DNA from: Bacteroides propionicifaciens DSM 19291 = JCM 14649 | GTDB lineage: Bacteria; Bacteroidota; Bacteroidia; Bacteroidales; Bacteroidaceae | Length of the DNA stretch: 46,608 nucleotides | Assembly: GCF_000375405.1 (NCBI RefSeq) | Contig: NZ_AQWS01000023.1 | Location: 1 to 46,608 of the forward strand | Direction of reading: 5' to 3' | In this document: positions 14,440 through 23,308 of the stretch, piece by piece | Position numbering within the stretch: the first letter of the stretch is position 1 | Layout of the letters: each line of letters begins with the position of its first letter | Translations under genes and position numbers: made by a program | The notes under the pieces: generated by a model | What the model was told of the DNA's origin: nothing | Seen by the model: the letters and a program-made list of their open reading frames with translations, nothing else | The model's database searches: none

Positions 14440-16440
14440 ATGAAAGAACAAGAGCAGAAGACAATTACTCTGCCCGAAAATGCTTTTCGGAAGCTCAGAC
14501 CTGGAGAAATTTACAATCCCATAATGAGCCCTAACAAAACATACCCAGAAGTAAACGTTTGGTCAGTAACTTGGGGGATATTGATGGCAATCCTTTTTTC
14601 TGCAGCAGCAGCTTATCTAGGATTAAAAGTAGGACAAGTTTTTGAAGCTGCTATTCCAATTGCTATTATTGCTGTTGGTATATCTAGTGCTACCAAAAGA
14701 AAACATGCACTAGGTGAAAATGTGATTATCCAATCTATTGGTGCAAGCTCGGGTGTTATTGTGGCAGGTGCTATTTTCACACTACCCGCTCTCTACATAC
14801 TTCAAGACAAACATCCCGATGAAATCACGATACATTTTACTCAGATATTTATCAGCTCACTATTAGGTGGAGTTTTAGGTATCCTATTTCTTATCCCTTT
14901 TAGAAGATATTTTGTGCAGGATATGCACGGTGAATACCCTTTCCCTGAGGCTACAGCTACAACACAAGTGCTAGTTTCGGGAGCTAAAGGCGGTAGCCAG
15001 GCTAAACCTCTTTTAATTGCTGCTATCGTAGGTGGTCTATACGATTTTATCGTTGCTACATTCGGATGGTGGAGTGAGGTAGTTAGCACAAGAATGTTCT
15101 CCTTTGGAGAGATGCTTGCCGACAAAGCTAAAGTTGTATTCAAAATCAACACTGGTGCTGCAGTTTTAGGGCTTGGTTATATCATCGGCCTTAAATATGC
15201 AATCATTATTTGTGCAGGTTCAATCGCTATCTGGTGGTTAGTAATACCTGGAATGTCTATTATCTTTGGCGACACAGTGCTGAATATGTGGAATCCAGAC
15301 ATCACGCTATCTCTTACGCAGATGAGTCCTGAACAGATATTTACCCACTACGGTAAAAGTTTAGGTATAGGTGCCATCGCTATGGCCGGTGTAATTGGTA
15401 TCATTAAATCTTGGGGCATAGTAAAAAGTGCTGTAGGTTTGGCTGCCAAAGAGCTTACAGGTAAAGACAAAAATGCCGAAGCAAATGTCATCAGAACACA
15501 AAGAGATATTCCAATGAAAGCTATTGCTTTGGGTTCTATCTTGACTCTTATTATTACTGCTCTATTTTTCTACTTCGATGTTATGCAAGGCAATTTATTG
15601 CATACCATTATAGCAATTTTACTTGTTACAATCATAACCTTCTTATTTACTACAGTAGCAGCAAATGCTATTGCCATTGTTGGTAGCAATCCCGTATCGG
15701 GAATGACCTTGATGACTTTAATCTTGGCTTCCGTGGTAATGGTAGCTGTAGGCCTTAAGGGAACTACAGGTATGGTAGCAGCACTTATCATGGGTAGTGT
15801 AGTTTGTACAGCACTATCAATGGCAGGAGGTTTTATCACTGACCTTAAGATTGGTTATTGGCTAGGTACTACCCCAATCAAACAAGAGGTATGGAAGTTC
15901 TTAGGAACTATCGTATCTGCTGCAACAGTGGGTGGAGTAATGATTATTCTAAATAAAACATACGGCTTTACGAGTGGAGAACTAGCTGCTCCACAAGCGA
16001 ATGCTATGGCAGCAGTAATTGAACCTCTAATGAGTGGTGTAGGAGCTCCTTGGATGCTTTATGGTATTGGAGCAGTACTTGCTGTAGTATTGACCTTATT
16101 TAAAATTCCAGCATTGCCTTTCGCTCTAGGAATGTTTATACCAATCGAACTCAATATTCCCCTACTTGTAGGTGGTGCAATTAATTGGTATGTAACCACT
16201 AGAAGTTCGGATGCTACAGTAAACGAAGCTAGAGGTGAAAAAGGAACACTACTAGCTTCAGGCTTTATTGCTGGAGGAGCTTTAATGGGAGTTGTGAGTG
16301 CTGGACTAAGATTTGCTGACATCAACGTGCTTAACACTGCATGGTTGGAAAACAACTTATCACAATATGCCGCATTACTCGTTTATGCAGGATTAATTAT
16401 TTACTTCATCTTAGCAACTAAAAGTAAAGTAAAGAGATAA
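14440..16440 (+). CDS. OPT family oligopeptide transporter
   Basis: A 666-residue polytopic protein with about 15 membrane segments. OPT family features are the N-terminal LTWGxxx-like block WSVTWGILMAILFSAAAAYLGLKVGQVFEA, ALGENVIIQSIGASSG, FPEATATTQVLVSGAKGG, and the late GLGAIGAPWMLYG-like and FALGMFIPIELNIPLLVGGAINW segments. Bacterial OPT members take up oligopeptides or metal chelates by cation symport; the substrate here is not known. It is monocistronic, flanked by two terminators. Confidence 0.93.
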   Translation: MKEQEQKTITLPENAFRKLRPGEIYNPIMSPNKTYPEVNVWSVTWGILMAILFSAAAAYLGLKVGQVFEAAIPIAIIAVGISSATKRKHALGENVIIQSIGASSGVIVAGAIFTLPALYILQDKHPDEITIHFTQIFISSLLGGVLGILFLIPFRRYFVQDMHGEYPFPEATATTQVLVSGAKGGSQAKPLLIAAIVGGLYDFIVATFGWWSEVVSTRMFSFGEMLADKAKVVFKINTGAAVLGLGYIIGLKYAIIICAGSIAIWWLVIPGMSIIFGDTVLNMWNPDITLSLTQMSPEQIFTHYGKSLGIGAIAMAGVIGIIKSWGIVKSAVGLAAKELTGKDKNAEANVIRTQRDIPMKAIALGSILTLIITALFFYFDVMQGNLLHTIIAILLVTIITFLFTTVAANAIAIVGSNPVSGMTLMTLILASVVMVAVGLKGTTGMVAALIMGSVVCTALSMAGGFITDLKIGYWLGTTPIKQEVWKFLGTIVSAATVGGVMIILNKTYGFTSGELAAPQANAMAAVIEPLMSGVGAPWMLYGIGAVLAVVLTLFKIPALPFALGMFIPIELNIPLLVGGAINWYVTTRSSDATVNEARGEKGTLLASGFIAGGALMGVVSAGLRFADINVLNTAWLENNLSQYAALLVYAGLIIYFILATKSKVKR

Positions 16441-16453
16441 AATATTATAACTG

Positions 16454-16488
16454 ACCGGGAGAGAACTCTACTTCTTTCCCGGTTTTTT
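16454..16488 (+). terminator. Terminator after the OPT gene
   Basis: ACCGGGAGAGA and TCTTTCCCGGT form a GC-rich stem with one mismatch, followed by TTTTTT. It starts 14 bases after the OPT stop. Confidence 0.88.
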
Positions 16489-16500
16489 AAAGTTTAAAGA

Positions 16501-17331
16501 ATGATAAAGGGAATCTTGTATTTATTTAGTATCTGTTGGCTAACTTCATTTACAGTCTCATCAAAAGCCTGTAATTTGAAACCCGATTCTGTAATACTAA
16601 CTAATGCTTTGAAATATATAGAAACCCCCTATCTAGCCCATACACTGGAGTTCAATGACGAAGAACAACTTGTTATCAACAAAAAACAAGTAGATTGTAC
16701 CACATTTGTCGAATATGTTTTAGCCGAAAGTCTTTCTCAATGCGATACAACCCAAAAACTCAGCGAAACAGGCTATCTACAGAAGATTCGCTATAGAAAT
16801 GGAGTTATAAAGGGCTATACCTCACGACTTCATTACATTACTGAGTGGATTATAGAAGGCCAAAAGAACAATTTCATCATCGACTTAACCCAGACTTATG
16901 GTATTGATAGTATGTATGTTGCATTATCGTATATGTCAAGACACCCACAATACTATAAACACCTATATAGCTCAAAGAGTAACACAAAAGCCATAGCTGA
17001 CACAGAAAAGAAACTTTCAGGCCAAATAATAAAGTGGATTCCCAAAGATAGCATCCCTGAAGAGGGGTTTAGTTGGTTAAGAAACGGAGATGTCGTAGCT
17101 TTGACTGTTGGTATTTATGGTTTAGACATAAGTCATATCGGAATAGCAGTTTATAAAGAAAATAAATTACATCTTTTACATGCTTCATCAACCAAGGGCA
17201 AGGTTATAATAGAACCTGTCCCACTTTCTTTGATGTTGAAACGAAATAAGCATTGGACTGGCATACGAGTTTTAAGAGCTAAACTCGATATGTCCGACGA
17301 TTTAGATAGGAGAAAGATAGATTTCAACTAA
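16501..17331 (+). CDS. DUF1460 (N-acetylmuramoyl-L-alanine amidase-like) secreted protein
   Basis: A 276-residue protein with an N-terminal signal (MIKGILYLFSICWLTSFTVSS). The DUF1460 fold, a circularly arranged NlpC/P60-like cysteine hydrolase, is recognised from VDCTTFVEYVLAESL (catalytic Cys at about residue 62), the central GVIKGYTSRLHYITEWI and the C-terminal LDISHIGIAVYKENKLHLLHASS with the catalytic His. A periplasmic role in peptidoglycan turnover or recycling is likely for the family; the bond cleaved is not determined. It follows the OPT terminator directly, so its promoter should lie within the preceding few tens of bases, but none is obvious. Confidence 0.88.
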   Translation: MIKGILYLFSICWLTSFTVSSKACNLKPDSVILTNALKYIETPYLAHTLEFNDEEQLVINKKQVDCTTFVEYVLAESLSQCDTTQKLSETGYLQKIRYRNGVIKGYTSRLHYITEWIIEGQKNNFIIDLTQTYGIDSMYVALSYMSRHPQYYKHLYSSKSNTKAIADTEKKLSGQIIKWIPKDSIPEEGFSWLRNGDVVALTVGIYGLDISHIGIAVYKENKLHLLHASSTKGKVIIEPVPLSLMLKRNKHWTGIRVLRAKLDMSDDLDRRKIDFN

Positions 17332-17409
17332 TAGAATCAACTTTATTAGAAACATATACTTATATTTAATATTAGTATTTTTAACTTAAACTTTTTACAC
17401 GAATAAATT

Positions 17410-18100
17410 ATGAATCATTTTAACATACTTGTAGTAGACGACGAAGAGGATTTATGCGACATTCTTTTATTTAACTTAGAGGATGCAGGCTATATGGTTG
17501 AAACAGCAAATTCAGCCGAAGAAGTTCTTTAAATGGATCTAACAAAGTTTGATTTATTCCTACTAGACGTGATGATGGGAGAAATCTCAGGCTACAAACT
17601 AGCCTCAATCATCAGAGAGAATAAGGAGACAGAGAAGACTCCAATAATATTCCTTACTGCAAAAGACACAGAAAACGACATGGTCACAGGTTTTAATCTA
17701 GGTTGTGACGACTATATCTCCAAGCCCTTTTCACTACGCGAAGTATTATTAAGAATTAGAGCTGTACTAAAAAGAGCTAATGACAGTAGCAAAACAAAAT
17801 CAGCATCCAAACTGGTTTACAACACGCTAGTTATAGACTCTGAACAAAAGAAAGTTACTATTGACAATCAAGACGGTATCACTTACAAAACGAGAATTCG
17901 AAATTCTTCAACTTCTACTAGAACAAACAGATCGCGTTTTCTCTAGACAAGAGATTCTAGACAAGGTTTGGGTTGATGAAGAAAACATTTCGGATAGAAC
18001 TGTAGATGTGAATATCACTAGAATTCGTAAGAAAATCGGTTATTATGACAAGAATTTAGTGACTAGACTAGGCTATGGCTACTGTTTTGAAACAGAATAA
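17410..18100 (+). pseudogene. OmpR-family response regulator, disrupted by a nonsense codon and a frameshift
   Basis: Three consecutive pieces together make one OmpR/RprY-type regulator. Piece 1 (17410-17532) is the receiver start NILVVDDEEDLCDILL and ends in TAA where a Lys codon (AAA) is expected. Piece 2 (from 17533, ATG directly after that TAA) carries the phospho-acceptor Asp (LFLLDVMMGE), the conserved Thr (FLTAKD) and Lys (YISKPFSL). Piece 3, one base out of frame, carries the winged-helix domain (SLTKREFEILQLLLEQ to GYGYCFETE). The whole span is 691 bases, one more than a multiple of three, and the shift maps to about 17,870-17,880, where an extra T in GGTA would explain it. The cognate kinase gene follows five bases later and is intact. 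Either the regulator is dead, or the sequence has two errors, or unusual reinitiation and frameshifting occur. Confidence 0.85.
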
Positions 18101-18105
18101 GATGA

Positions 18106-19890
18106 ATGAAAAAAAAGGAGTTTTTCATACCATTCCATGTTAGTATATTTATAATTGTTGTTTTACTGTTTTTCATCTTTGCTGGTAGCTTTATAGCCTA
18201 CCAATATCAGAGAGAGAAGATATATCGTATTGAATTATTTAATGCTAAGCTTCAGGGTATAAACAATAGGATGTTTATACTCCTTCCCAAAATTGATGAG
18301 AAGGAGCACATACAATATTACATTGATAAATACCTTGTTGATTTACCAAACATAAAACTTACAATAATTAAGAATGGTAAAGAAGTTGTATACGACTCCT
18401 TTGCCCCTGATTCACCTATGGTGCAAAAGGATTACTGGCAAAACAATGAAATAAAAGCAGCACTTAAAGATGGAAGTGGGTATGAAATTCGAAAGGATCA
18501 CATTTCATCTACATATTATTACTTCTCAGCAATTGTATATCCGCACTATGTAATTAGGTCTGCCGTGCCTTACGACAGCCTATTACAAAGTACGCTCAAG
18601 AGTGATAACACTTATTTAACGTTTAGTTTTATCATTGCAATGCTACTTATCGCGTTTTTTTATAGCTACACTACAAAACTAGGCTATGCAATCAGTAAAC
18701 TAAGGAAGTTCGCTCAAAAAGCAGAAGAGGATAAGTTTATACAATGGGAGAATGAAGCCCCAACATTTAAAGGGGAACTTGGCGAAGTCACTCAACAAAT
18801 TATTCGGGTCTATAGAAACCTACACGATACGAAAGAGGCATTAAGTATTGAGAAAGATAAGATATTTCTTCACTTACAATACTCCAGAGAAGGCTTAGGG
18901 TTTTTCTCAGCGAACCGCACTGCAATATTGGTCAACAAACTTTTCATCCATTATAGCAGCCAAATCTCAGACTTCAACATAAAGAACAATGAAGACATAC
19001 TCCATTATCATGAGATGAAACCCATTATGGCCTTCATAGAAGAGGTACAGTATACTCCTTCAGCCTATCATAACAAAAGAAAAAGTATACTGATAAATAA
19101 AAATGGTAAAGAGTTTATTCTTGAGTGCATGATTTTCGAAGACATGGGCTTTGAATTATCAATCAATGACATTACATACGAAGAGGAAAAGAAGCAACTT
19201 AAAAAGCAACTGACCCAAAATATAGCTCACGAGCTTAAAACTCCTGTAAGCAGCATTCAAGGATATCTTGAAACTATTGTTGAGCGCCCTACTCTACCTG
19301 ATAAAACAAGAATCAACTTCTTAAATAAGTGCTATGCACAAAGTAATAGGCTAGCAAAACTGCTTCAAGATCTGTCACTCTTAACACGAATGGAAGAGCT
19401 AGATGACTTATACGAAAAGCAAACCATAGAGATTTACTCGCTTGTTAAAACGATTCTCGATGACATTGAGCTTGATCTAAAGAAGAAGAATATAAAAGTC
19501 CACAACATGTTGAAGCATCCGCTAAACATTGAAGGAAGCCAATCACTGGTATACTCAATATTCAGAAATCTTTTAGACAATTCAATCAGCTACGCTGGAG
19601 AAGATATAGAAATATTTATAAATTGCTACAAAGAGACTGAAGACGAACTTTACTTTAGTTATAAAGATACGGGAGTAGGTATTCCTACTGAGCATCTCAA
19701 CCGACTATTTGAACGCTTCTACAGAGTCGATGAGGGAAGAACCAGAAAGCATGGAGGTACAGGTTTAGGACTATCAATAGTTAAAAACGCAGTCCATATT
19801 CATGGTGGTAACATCATCGTAAAAAGTGAAGTAAATAAAGGAGTAGAGTTCATATTTATGCTTCCTAGAAACTACATAAACCCGAAATAA
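18106..19890 (+). CDS. Sensor histidine kinase (intact partner of the broken response regulator)
   Basis: A 594-residue membrane kinase. TM1 at about 12-33, periplasmic sensor 34-168, TM2 at about 169-189, a linker with a PAS-like segment (about 250-360), HisKA with phospho-acceptor His375 (NIAHELKTPVSSIQGYLE), and a HATPase domain with N box FRNLLDNSISYAG (near 487-498), G1 DTGVGIP (521-527), F box RLFERFYRVD and G2 GGTGLGLSIVKN (550-561). All catalytic motifs are complete. It shares its operon with the disrupted regulator upstream and overlaps the DUF5106 lipoprotein gene by one base. In Bacteroides the closest known arrangement is RprX/RprY-like, but identity to that pair is not claimed. 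Without its regulator it may be silent or talk to another one. Confidence 0.93.
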   Translation: MKKKEFFIPFHVSIFIIVVLLFFIFAGSFIAYQYQREKIYRIELFNAKLQGINNRMFILLPKIDEKEHIQYYIDKYLVDLPNIKLTIIKNGKEVVYDSFAPDSPMVQKDYWQNNEIKAALKDGSGYEIRKDHISSTYYYFSAIVYPHYVIRSAVPYDSLLQSTLKSDNTYLTFSFIIAMLLIAFFYSYTTKLGYAISKLRKFAQKAEEDKFIQWENEAPTFKGELGEVTQQIIRVYRNLHDTKEALSIEKDKIFLHLQYSREGLGFFSANRTAILVNKLFIHYSSQISDFNIKNNEDILHYHEMKPIMAFIEEVQYTPSAYHNKRKSILINKNGKEFILECMIFEDMGFELSINDITYEEEKKQLKKQLTQNIAHELKTPVSSIQGYLETIVERPTLPDKTRINFLNKCYAQSNRLAKLLQDLSLLTRMEELDDLYEKQTIEIYSLVKTILDDIELDLKKKNIKVHNMLKHPLNIEGSQSLVYSIFRNLLDNSISYAGEDIEIFINCYKETEDELYFSYKDTGVGIPTEHLNRLFERFYRVDEGRTRKHGGTGLGLSIVKNAVHIHGGNIIVKSEVNKGVEFIFMLPRNYINPK

Positions 19891-20828
19891 TGAAATATTT
19901 TAATATAATTTTAGTCACAGGCCTTTTAGTCGGTGCAAGCAGTTGTAAAAACTCATCTCAAGATTCGTCCAACGACCGAAACAAGACAGAACAAACTCAA
20001 GTAGTTGATTTCCCTGCACCAGAAATCCCAATCATGCTTACCAATGTACAGGATAGAGGAGCGTATCTTTCGATTCATTTCTGGGATAAGCTAAATCCAA
20101 ATGATACAGCCATTATCAACAATAAAGAAATTATAGAGCAGAAATGGGTAAACTATCTAGATATACTAGCCAAATTCCAGGCAGATGAGTCTCCACAGCT
20201 TATAGAGCAACTCATCACCAGATTTAAGTCAAACCCAACTGCTTATTTAGGCTTTAATCAACTAGCAGACAAATACCTCTATGAAGCAGATTCGCCTTTT
20301 CGAAATGACCCTATGTATGTCGCAGTACTCAAAGTAAGACTACAAGACGAGAATATAACCGACACAGAGAAAGAGCAGATAAAATATAAGATAGACATTT
20401 GTAGTAAAAATAATGTAGGATCAAAGGCTGAAAATATAAGCTTCACTACTTCAACTGGTAAAACCGAGCAACTCTACAAAATCGAAACTGACTACACTAT
20501 ATTATTCTTTAACGATTTAGATTGTAACCTGTGTGCAAATGCAACCGAAGAATTAAGAAATTCTGAACTAATAACTTCACTAGAAAAAAAAGGCAGGCTC
20601 AAAATAGTAACCATAAATATGGATGATGATTTTACGGCCTGGAAGAAAAAAGTAAGTAGATGGCCCAAGACATGGATTAATGGCTACGATGGAAATATGA
20701 ATATTGTCAATAATAACAGTTATGATCTAAGAGCTATTCCAAGTTTTTACCTCCTGGACAAAAATAAAGAAGTAGTGCTCAAAGACAAACCACTGGCTAA
20801 TATTATGGAAATATTGGTAAAGCTATAA
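19890..20828 (+). CDS. DUF5106 / thioredoxin-like lipoprotein
   Basis: A 312-residue exported protein. The N-terminus MKYFNIILVTGLLVGASSCKN is a lipoprotein signal with the modified Cys at 19. A Bacteroidetes DUF5106 region follows (RGAYLSIHFWDKLNPNDT...NNKEIIEQKWVNYLDIL), then a thioredoxin-like domain: YTILFFNDLDCNLCANATEEL has the CxxC pair CNLC in the redox-motif position, and the cis-proline loop AIPSFYLLDKNKEVVLKD is present. It may act in periplasmic disulfide chemistry or cell-envelope stress. The TAATG overlap with the kinase gene places it in the same operon, so it may be a regulatory target or a sensor accessory. Confidence 0.82.
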   Translation: MKYFNIILVTGLLVGASSCKNSSQDSSNDRNKTEQTQVVDFPAPEIPIMLTNVQDRGAYLSIHFWDKLNPNDTAIINNKEIIEQKWVNYLDILAKFQADESPQLIEQLITRFKSNPTAYLGFNQLADKYLYEADSPFRNDPMYVAVLKVRLQDENITDTEKEQIKYKIDICSKNNVGSKAENISFTTSTGKTEQLYKIETDYTILFFNDLDCNLCANATEELRNSELITSLEKKGRLKIVTINMDDDFTAWKKKVSRWPKTWINGYDGNMNIVNNNSYDLRAIPSFYLLDKNKEVVLKDKPLANIMEILVKL

Positions 20829-20843
20829 TAAGCTAGCAACTAA

Positions 20844-20873
20844 TTGGTTCTAACTATTTTTTTGCTATATTTG
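20844..20873 (+). promoter_or_regulatory. Promoter of the cobalamin riboswitch transcript
   Basis: TTG (20844-20846), 19 bases, then TATATTTG (20866-20873): a near-consensus Bacteroides promoter placed immediately before the aptamer. It shows that the riboswitch RNA is transcribed on its own and not only as a tail of the lipoprotein gene. Confidence 0.75.
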
Positions 20874-20874
20874 T

Positions 20875-21062
20875 AAGGCAATAGTATACTTTTTCTAAAT
20901 GCCACTAGAGAAGTATGAATAGGGAATTAGGTGGAAATCCTAGACAGTCCCGCTGCTGTAATTCTTAAAAGTAATGGGCAAAACATCTTTCATGCCACTG
21001 GATTATAATAAATCTGGGAAGGCGCCTATTATTGAGATAAGTCAGAATACCTGCTATTTGCA
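20875..21062 (+). promoter_or_regulatory. Cobalamin (B12) riboswitch
   Basis: The conserved landmarks occur in order: GGGAA (20922), GGTGGAAATCC (20930-20940), GTCCCGCTGCTGTAA (the B12 box region, 20947-20961), GCCACTGG (20994-21001), GGGAAGGC (21015-21022), and the closing AAGTCAGAATACCTGC (21039-21054), which can pair with the GCAATAG-TAT segment at the 5' end. In Bacteroidetes such aptamers normally precede TonB-dependent B12 transporters or cobalamin enzymes. Here no coding gene follows on this strand; a terminator comes about 130 bases after the aptamer. Confidence 0.95.
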
Positions 21063-21170
21063 CTCTTTTTTCATTGCTTTCGAGGAAAAAGTTCTGAATC
21101 TTGGATCAAATATAGTAGTAAGTCTATTTGATTAATCCAGATTTTATTCACGAAAAGTAAAAAAATAAGC

Positions 21171-21206
21171 ATGCCAAGTTTATTTAAGAATGTCCAGCCG
21201 ATGTGA
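21171..21206 (+). CDS. Possible 11-codon ORF downstream of the riboswitch
   Basis: ATG at 21171 opens MPSLFKNVQPM, preceded by an A-rich stretch (AAAAAAATAAGC) that could serve as a Bacteroidetes initiation region. Its end lies within the terminator stem. It is the only ATG-initiated frame of note between the aptamer and the terminator. It may be a residue of a lost target gene, a leader peptide or chance. Confidence 0.2.
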   Translation: MPSLFKNVQPM

Positions 21207-21226
21207 ATTCGTCTGGACATTTTTTA
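21189..21226 (+). terminator. Terminator closing the riboswitch transcript
   Basis: AATGTCCAG (21189-21197) pairs perfectly with CTGGACATT (21213-21221); CGA/TCG extends the stem inside after one mismatch, and TTTTT follows. The transcript from the promoter at 20873 would be about 345 bases. Confidence 0.85.
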
Positions 21227-21268
21227 TATGCCACTTCACTAGACAAGCGAAGCTATTTAATATAAAGT

Positions 21269-21895
21269 TTATCTGTAGTTAAAAGTTAGAACAAAAGACT
21301 TGTTGGCAATGTAGTTTATTTTAAAATGCTCTTTGGATGCCGTTTGATTTTCTATAACACTAAAAGAACCCGCTGCTCCCAACACAAAGGGTTGAACGCA
21401 GAGATCCTCTCTAAAGTTTATATTTGATAATTTGTTAGTCTTTACAATAACCTCTTTAGCAGACCAAATAAGCAATTCGTAAAAAGTAGACTCCTCATTA
21501 AGTGGATAAAAGAATTCATCGGGGTGAAAAACTCGATGAGCAACCCGTTTAATCCTATCACCATATGCTTCAATATCAATACTAACCACAGAGCTAGGTG
21601 AAATAATAACAGCCACATAACCCTTTGTATGACTTATGCTAATCTGATAGCTACCATCTACAAGATAAGGCTTACCTACCGGAGTATAGGCTATTTCTTT
21701 AATCTCCCCCACCAGCTCATGCAAGAGAACACGAACTGTAAGCCATTCTTGACGACGCGAAAGAGAACTGAGCTTCAAAGCCTCAACAATAGAAGATTCA
21801 ACTGAAGGAAGGCTCATAATTAAGTCCAACGACTCCGTCATTTCCCATACACCAAACGCATATGTTTCACCTTTAGATTGAAATAGTAGTGGCAT
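21269..21895 (-). CDS. 4'-phosphopantetheinyl transferase superfamily protein
   Basis: A 208-residue Sfp-type transferase that moves phosphopantetheine from CoA to a carrier protein serine. Motifs: GKPYLVDGSYQISISHTKGYVAV (the G-K-P and S-x-S-H-T blocks), VVSIDIE with the Mg2+-binding Asp/Glu, and FYELLIWSAKEVIVK, the W-x-x-KEA-x-x-K motif with Val in place of the usual Ala. It is last in a minus-strand cluster with gldE, ssb and mutY, an order common in Bacteroidales. No polyketide or peptide synthetase is nearby, so its target is probably the fatty-acid or a lipid-related ACP. Confidence 0.88.
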   Translation of the reverse strand: MPLLFQSKGETYAFGVWEMTESLDLIMSLPSVESSIVEALKLSSLSRRQEWLTVRVLLHELVGEIKEIAYTPVGKPYLVDGSYQISISHTKGYVAVIISPSSVVSIDIEAYGDRIKRVAHRVFHPDEFFYPLNEESTFYELLIWSAKEVIVKTNKLSNINFREDLCVQPFVLGAAGSFSVIENQTASKEHFKINYIANKSFVLTFNYR

Positions 21896-21909
21896 AGCTA
21901 ATAGGGGGT

Positions 21910-23256
21910 TTAGTCATCTACAAGCGTTTCATCGGGATGAATAGTAAATTTTACTTTTAAAATTCTTCTGTTATCTTTGGCCAGTACCTCAAATTCATAT
22001 TGGTTGTAAATCACCTTTTCGTTTAATTCGAGAAACTCCCCCTTAATTTCAAGTAGAAGACCTCCAATGGTATCGGCGCCTCCAACAATCTTCTCAAACT
22101 CATCGTCATCTACTTGGGTGATTTTATAGAAATCTGAGAGCTGAGTTTTAGCCTCAAAAATCCACGTATTATCATCGACTTTGCGGTAAGAACTATCATC
22201 TTCATCATACTCATCTTGAATTTCACCAACGATTTCTTCGATAATATCCTCCATAGTAATTAGACCAGAAGTACCACCAAACTCATCAACTACAATAGCA
22301 ATGTGCACACGATTTGCTTGAAAATCTCGTAAAAGATCATCAATCATCTTTGTTTCGGGTACAAAGTAGGCAGGTCTTACAATCGATTGCCACCTAAAAT
22401 TCTCACTTTTAGCCAAGTGAGGTAAAAGATCTTTTATATAGAGAACTCCAACAATATTATCTCGGTTCTCACTATATATAGGAATTCTAGAATACACATT
22501 TTCAATAATAGACTTTAACACATCGTCGAATGAGCTTTTGATATCAAGATCGACCATATCAAGACGAGAGGTCATAACCTCTTTGGCTGTTTCGCCGCCA
22601 AATCGAATAATACCTTCTAGTATCGTATTTTCTTCAAATATATCAGCCTTATCAGTAAGTTCTAATGCATGCGAAAGCTCGTCGACAGAAATAGAATAAT
22701 TACCTTTATTTCCCAATCTCGTATTCATAAAAGAAGAGGACTTTACTAACACTGTAGAGAACGGTTTAAAAACTTTCTTAAAAAATGCAATACCAGGAGC
22801 AGCAAAACGACAGAAACTCAACACGTTCTGAGCTGAGTATATCTTTGGCATAATCTCTCCAAAAAGGAGCAAAAGGAAAGTTAAAATAACCGTGATACAG
22901 AGGAACTCAAGAATAGGTGAACCAAATTCAAAAGTGCTCATAAAAAAGAAATTACAAAGCACGATAATTGTCACATTGACAAAGTTGTTTGTAATTAGTA
23001 TAGTGGCTAAGAGTTGCTCTGATTGATTTAAGAGAGAAGATATTATCTTATCCGAAGGATGCTCTTCTTCTTTGATTGTATTCAGGTCAGTAGGCCCTAA
23101 AGAGAAAAATGCAATCTCAGAGGCTGATGCAAATCCTGATACTAACAATAGCAATCCTGCTAGGACGATAGATATGATTGCAGGAGCTGAAGGATGGCTA
23201 ATAACAATGCCATCGAATGCGGAAGCTATCTGATACAAAAACGTGTCTGATTCCAA
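21910..23256 (-). CDS. gldE: GldE-like CNNM/hemolysin family membrane protein
   Basis: A 448-residue protein. The N-terminal DUF21/CNNM membrane domain (about residues 25-200, three to four helices, GFASASEIAFFSLGP) is followed by paired CBS domains (about 215-340, with MTSRLDMVDLD and RVHIAIVVDEFGGTSGLITMEDIIEEIVGEIQDE) and a C-terminal CorC/HlyC domain (about 355-440, IVGGADTIGGLLLEIKGEF). This is the architecture of GldE, known from gliding Flavobacterium but conserved in non-gliding Bacteroidales next to ssb and mutY. The family is related to magnesium/cobalt efflux proteins; its role in non-gliding species is unsettled. It starts downstream of a hairpin that separates it from ssb. Confidence 0.88.
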   Translation of the reverse strand: MESDTFLYQIASAFDGIVISHPSAPAIISIVLAGLLLLVSGFASASEIAFFSLGPTDLNTIKEEEHPSDKIISSLLNQSEQLLATILITNNFVNVTIIVLCNFFFMSTFEFGSPILEFLCITVILTFLLLLFGEIMPKIYSAQNVLSFCRFAAPGIAFFKKVFKPFSTVLVKSSSFMNTRLGNKGNYSISVDELSHALELTDKADIFEENTILEGIIRFGGETAKEVMTSRLDMVDLDIKSSFDDVLKSIIENVYSRIPIYSENRDNIVGVLYIKDLLPHLAKSENFRWQSIVRPAYFVPETKMIDDLLRDFQANRVHIAIVVDEFGGTSGLITMEDIIEEIVGEIQDEYDEDDSSYRKVDDNTWIFEAKTQLSDFYKITQVDDDEFEKIVGGADTIGGLLLEIKGEFLELNEKVIYNQYEFEVLAKDNRRILKVKFTIHPDETLVDD

Positions 23257-23279
23257 AGGTTTTTATTTTAATTAAACAT

Positions 23280-23307
23280 AAAGGGTCAACAGAGATGTTG
23301 ATCCTTT
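23280..23307 (-). terminator. Hairpin between ssb and gldE
   Basis: AAAGGGTCAACA and TGTTGATCCTTT form a 12-bp stem (one G-T wobble) around GAGA. On the minus strand it follows the ssb stop directly, and the downstream sequence is only moderately T-rich (TTTATGTTTAATT), so it may be an attenuator or mRNA-stabilising element rather than a full terminator. Confidence 0.6.
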
Positions 23308-23308
23308 C

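Noticed and set aside
17533-18100. Two separate genes for a receiver-like protein and a winged-helix protein
   Set aside because: Together with 17410-17532 they form one OmpR-type regulator; each piece lacks essential parts of its domain.
20875-21895. Cobalamin riboswitch controlling the phosphopantetheinyl transferase gene
   Set aside because: The aptamer is on the plus strand and the transferase gene on the minus strand, with a terminator between.
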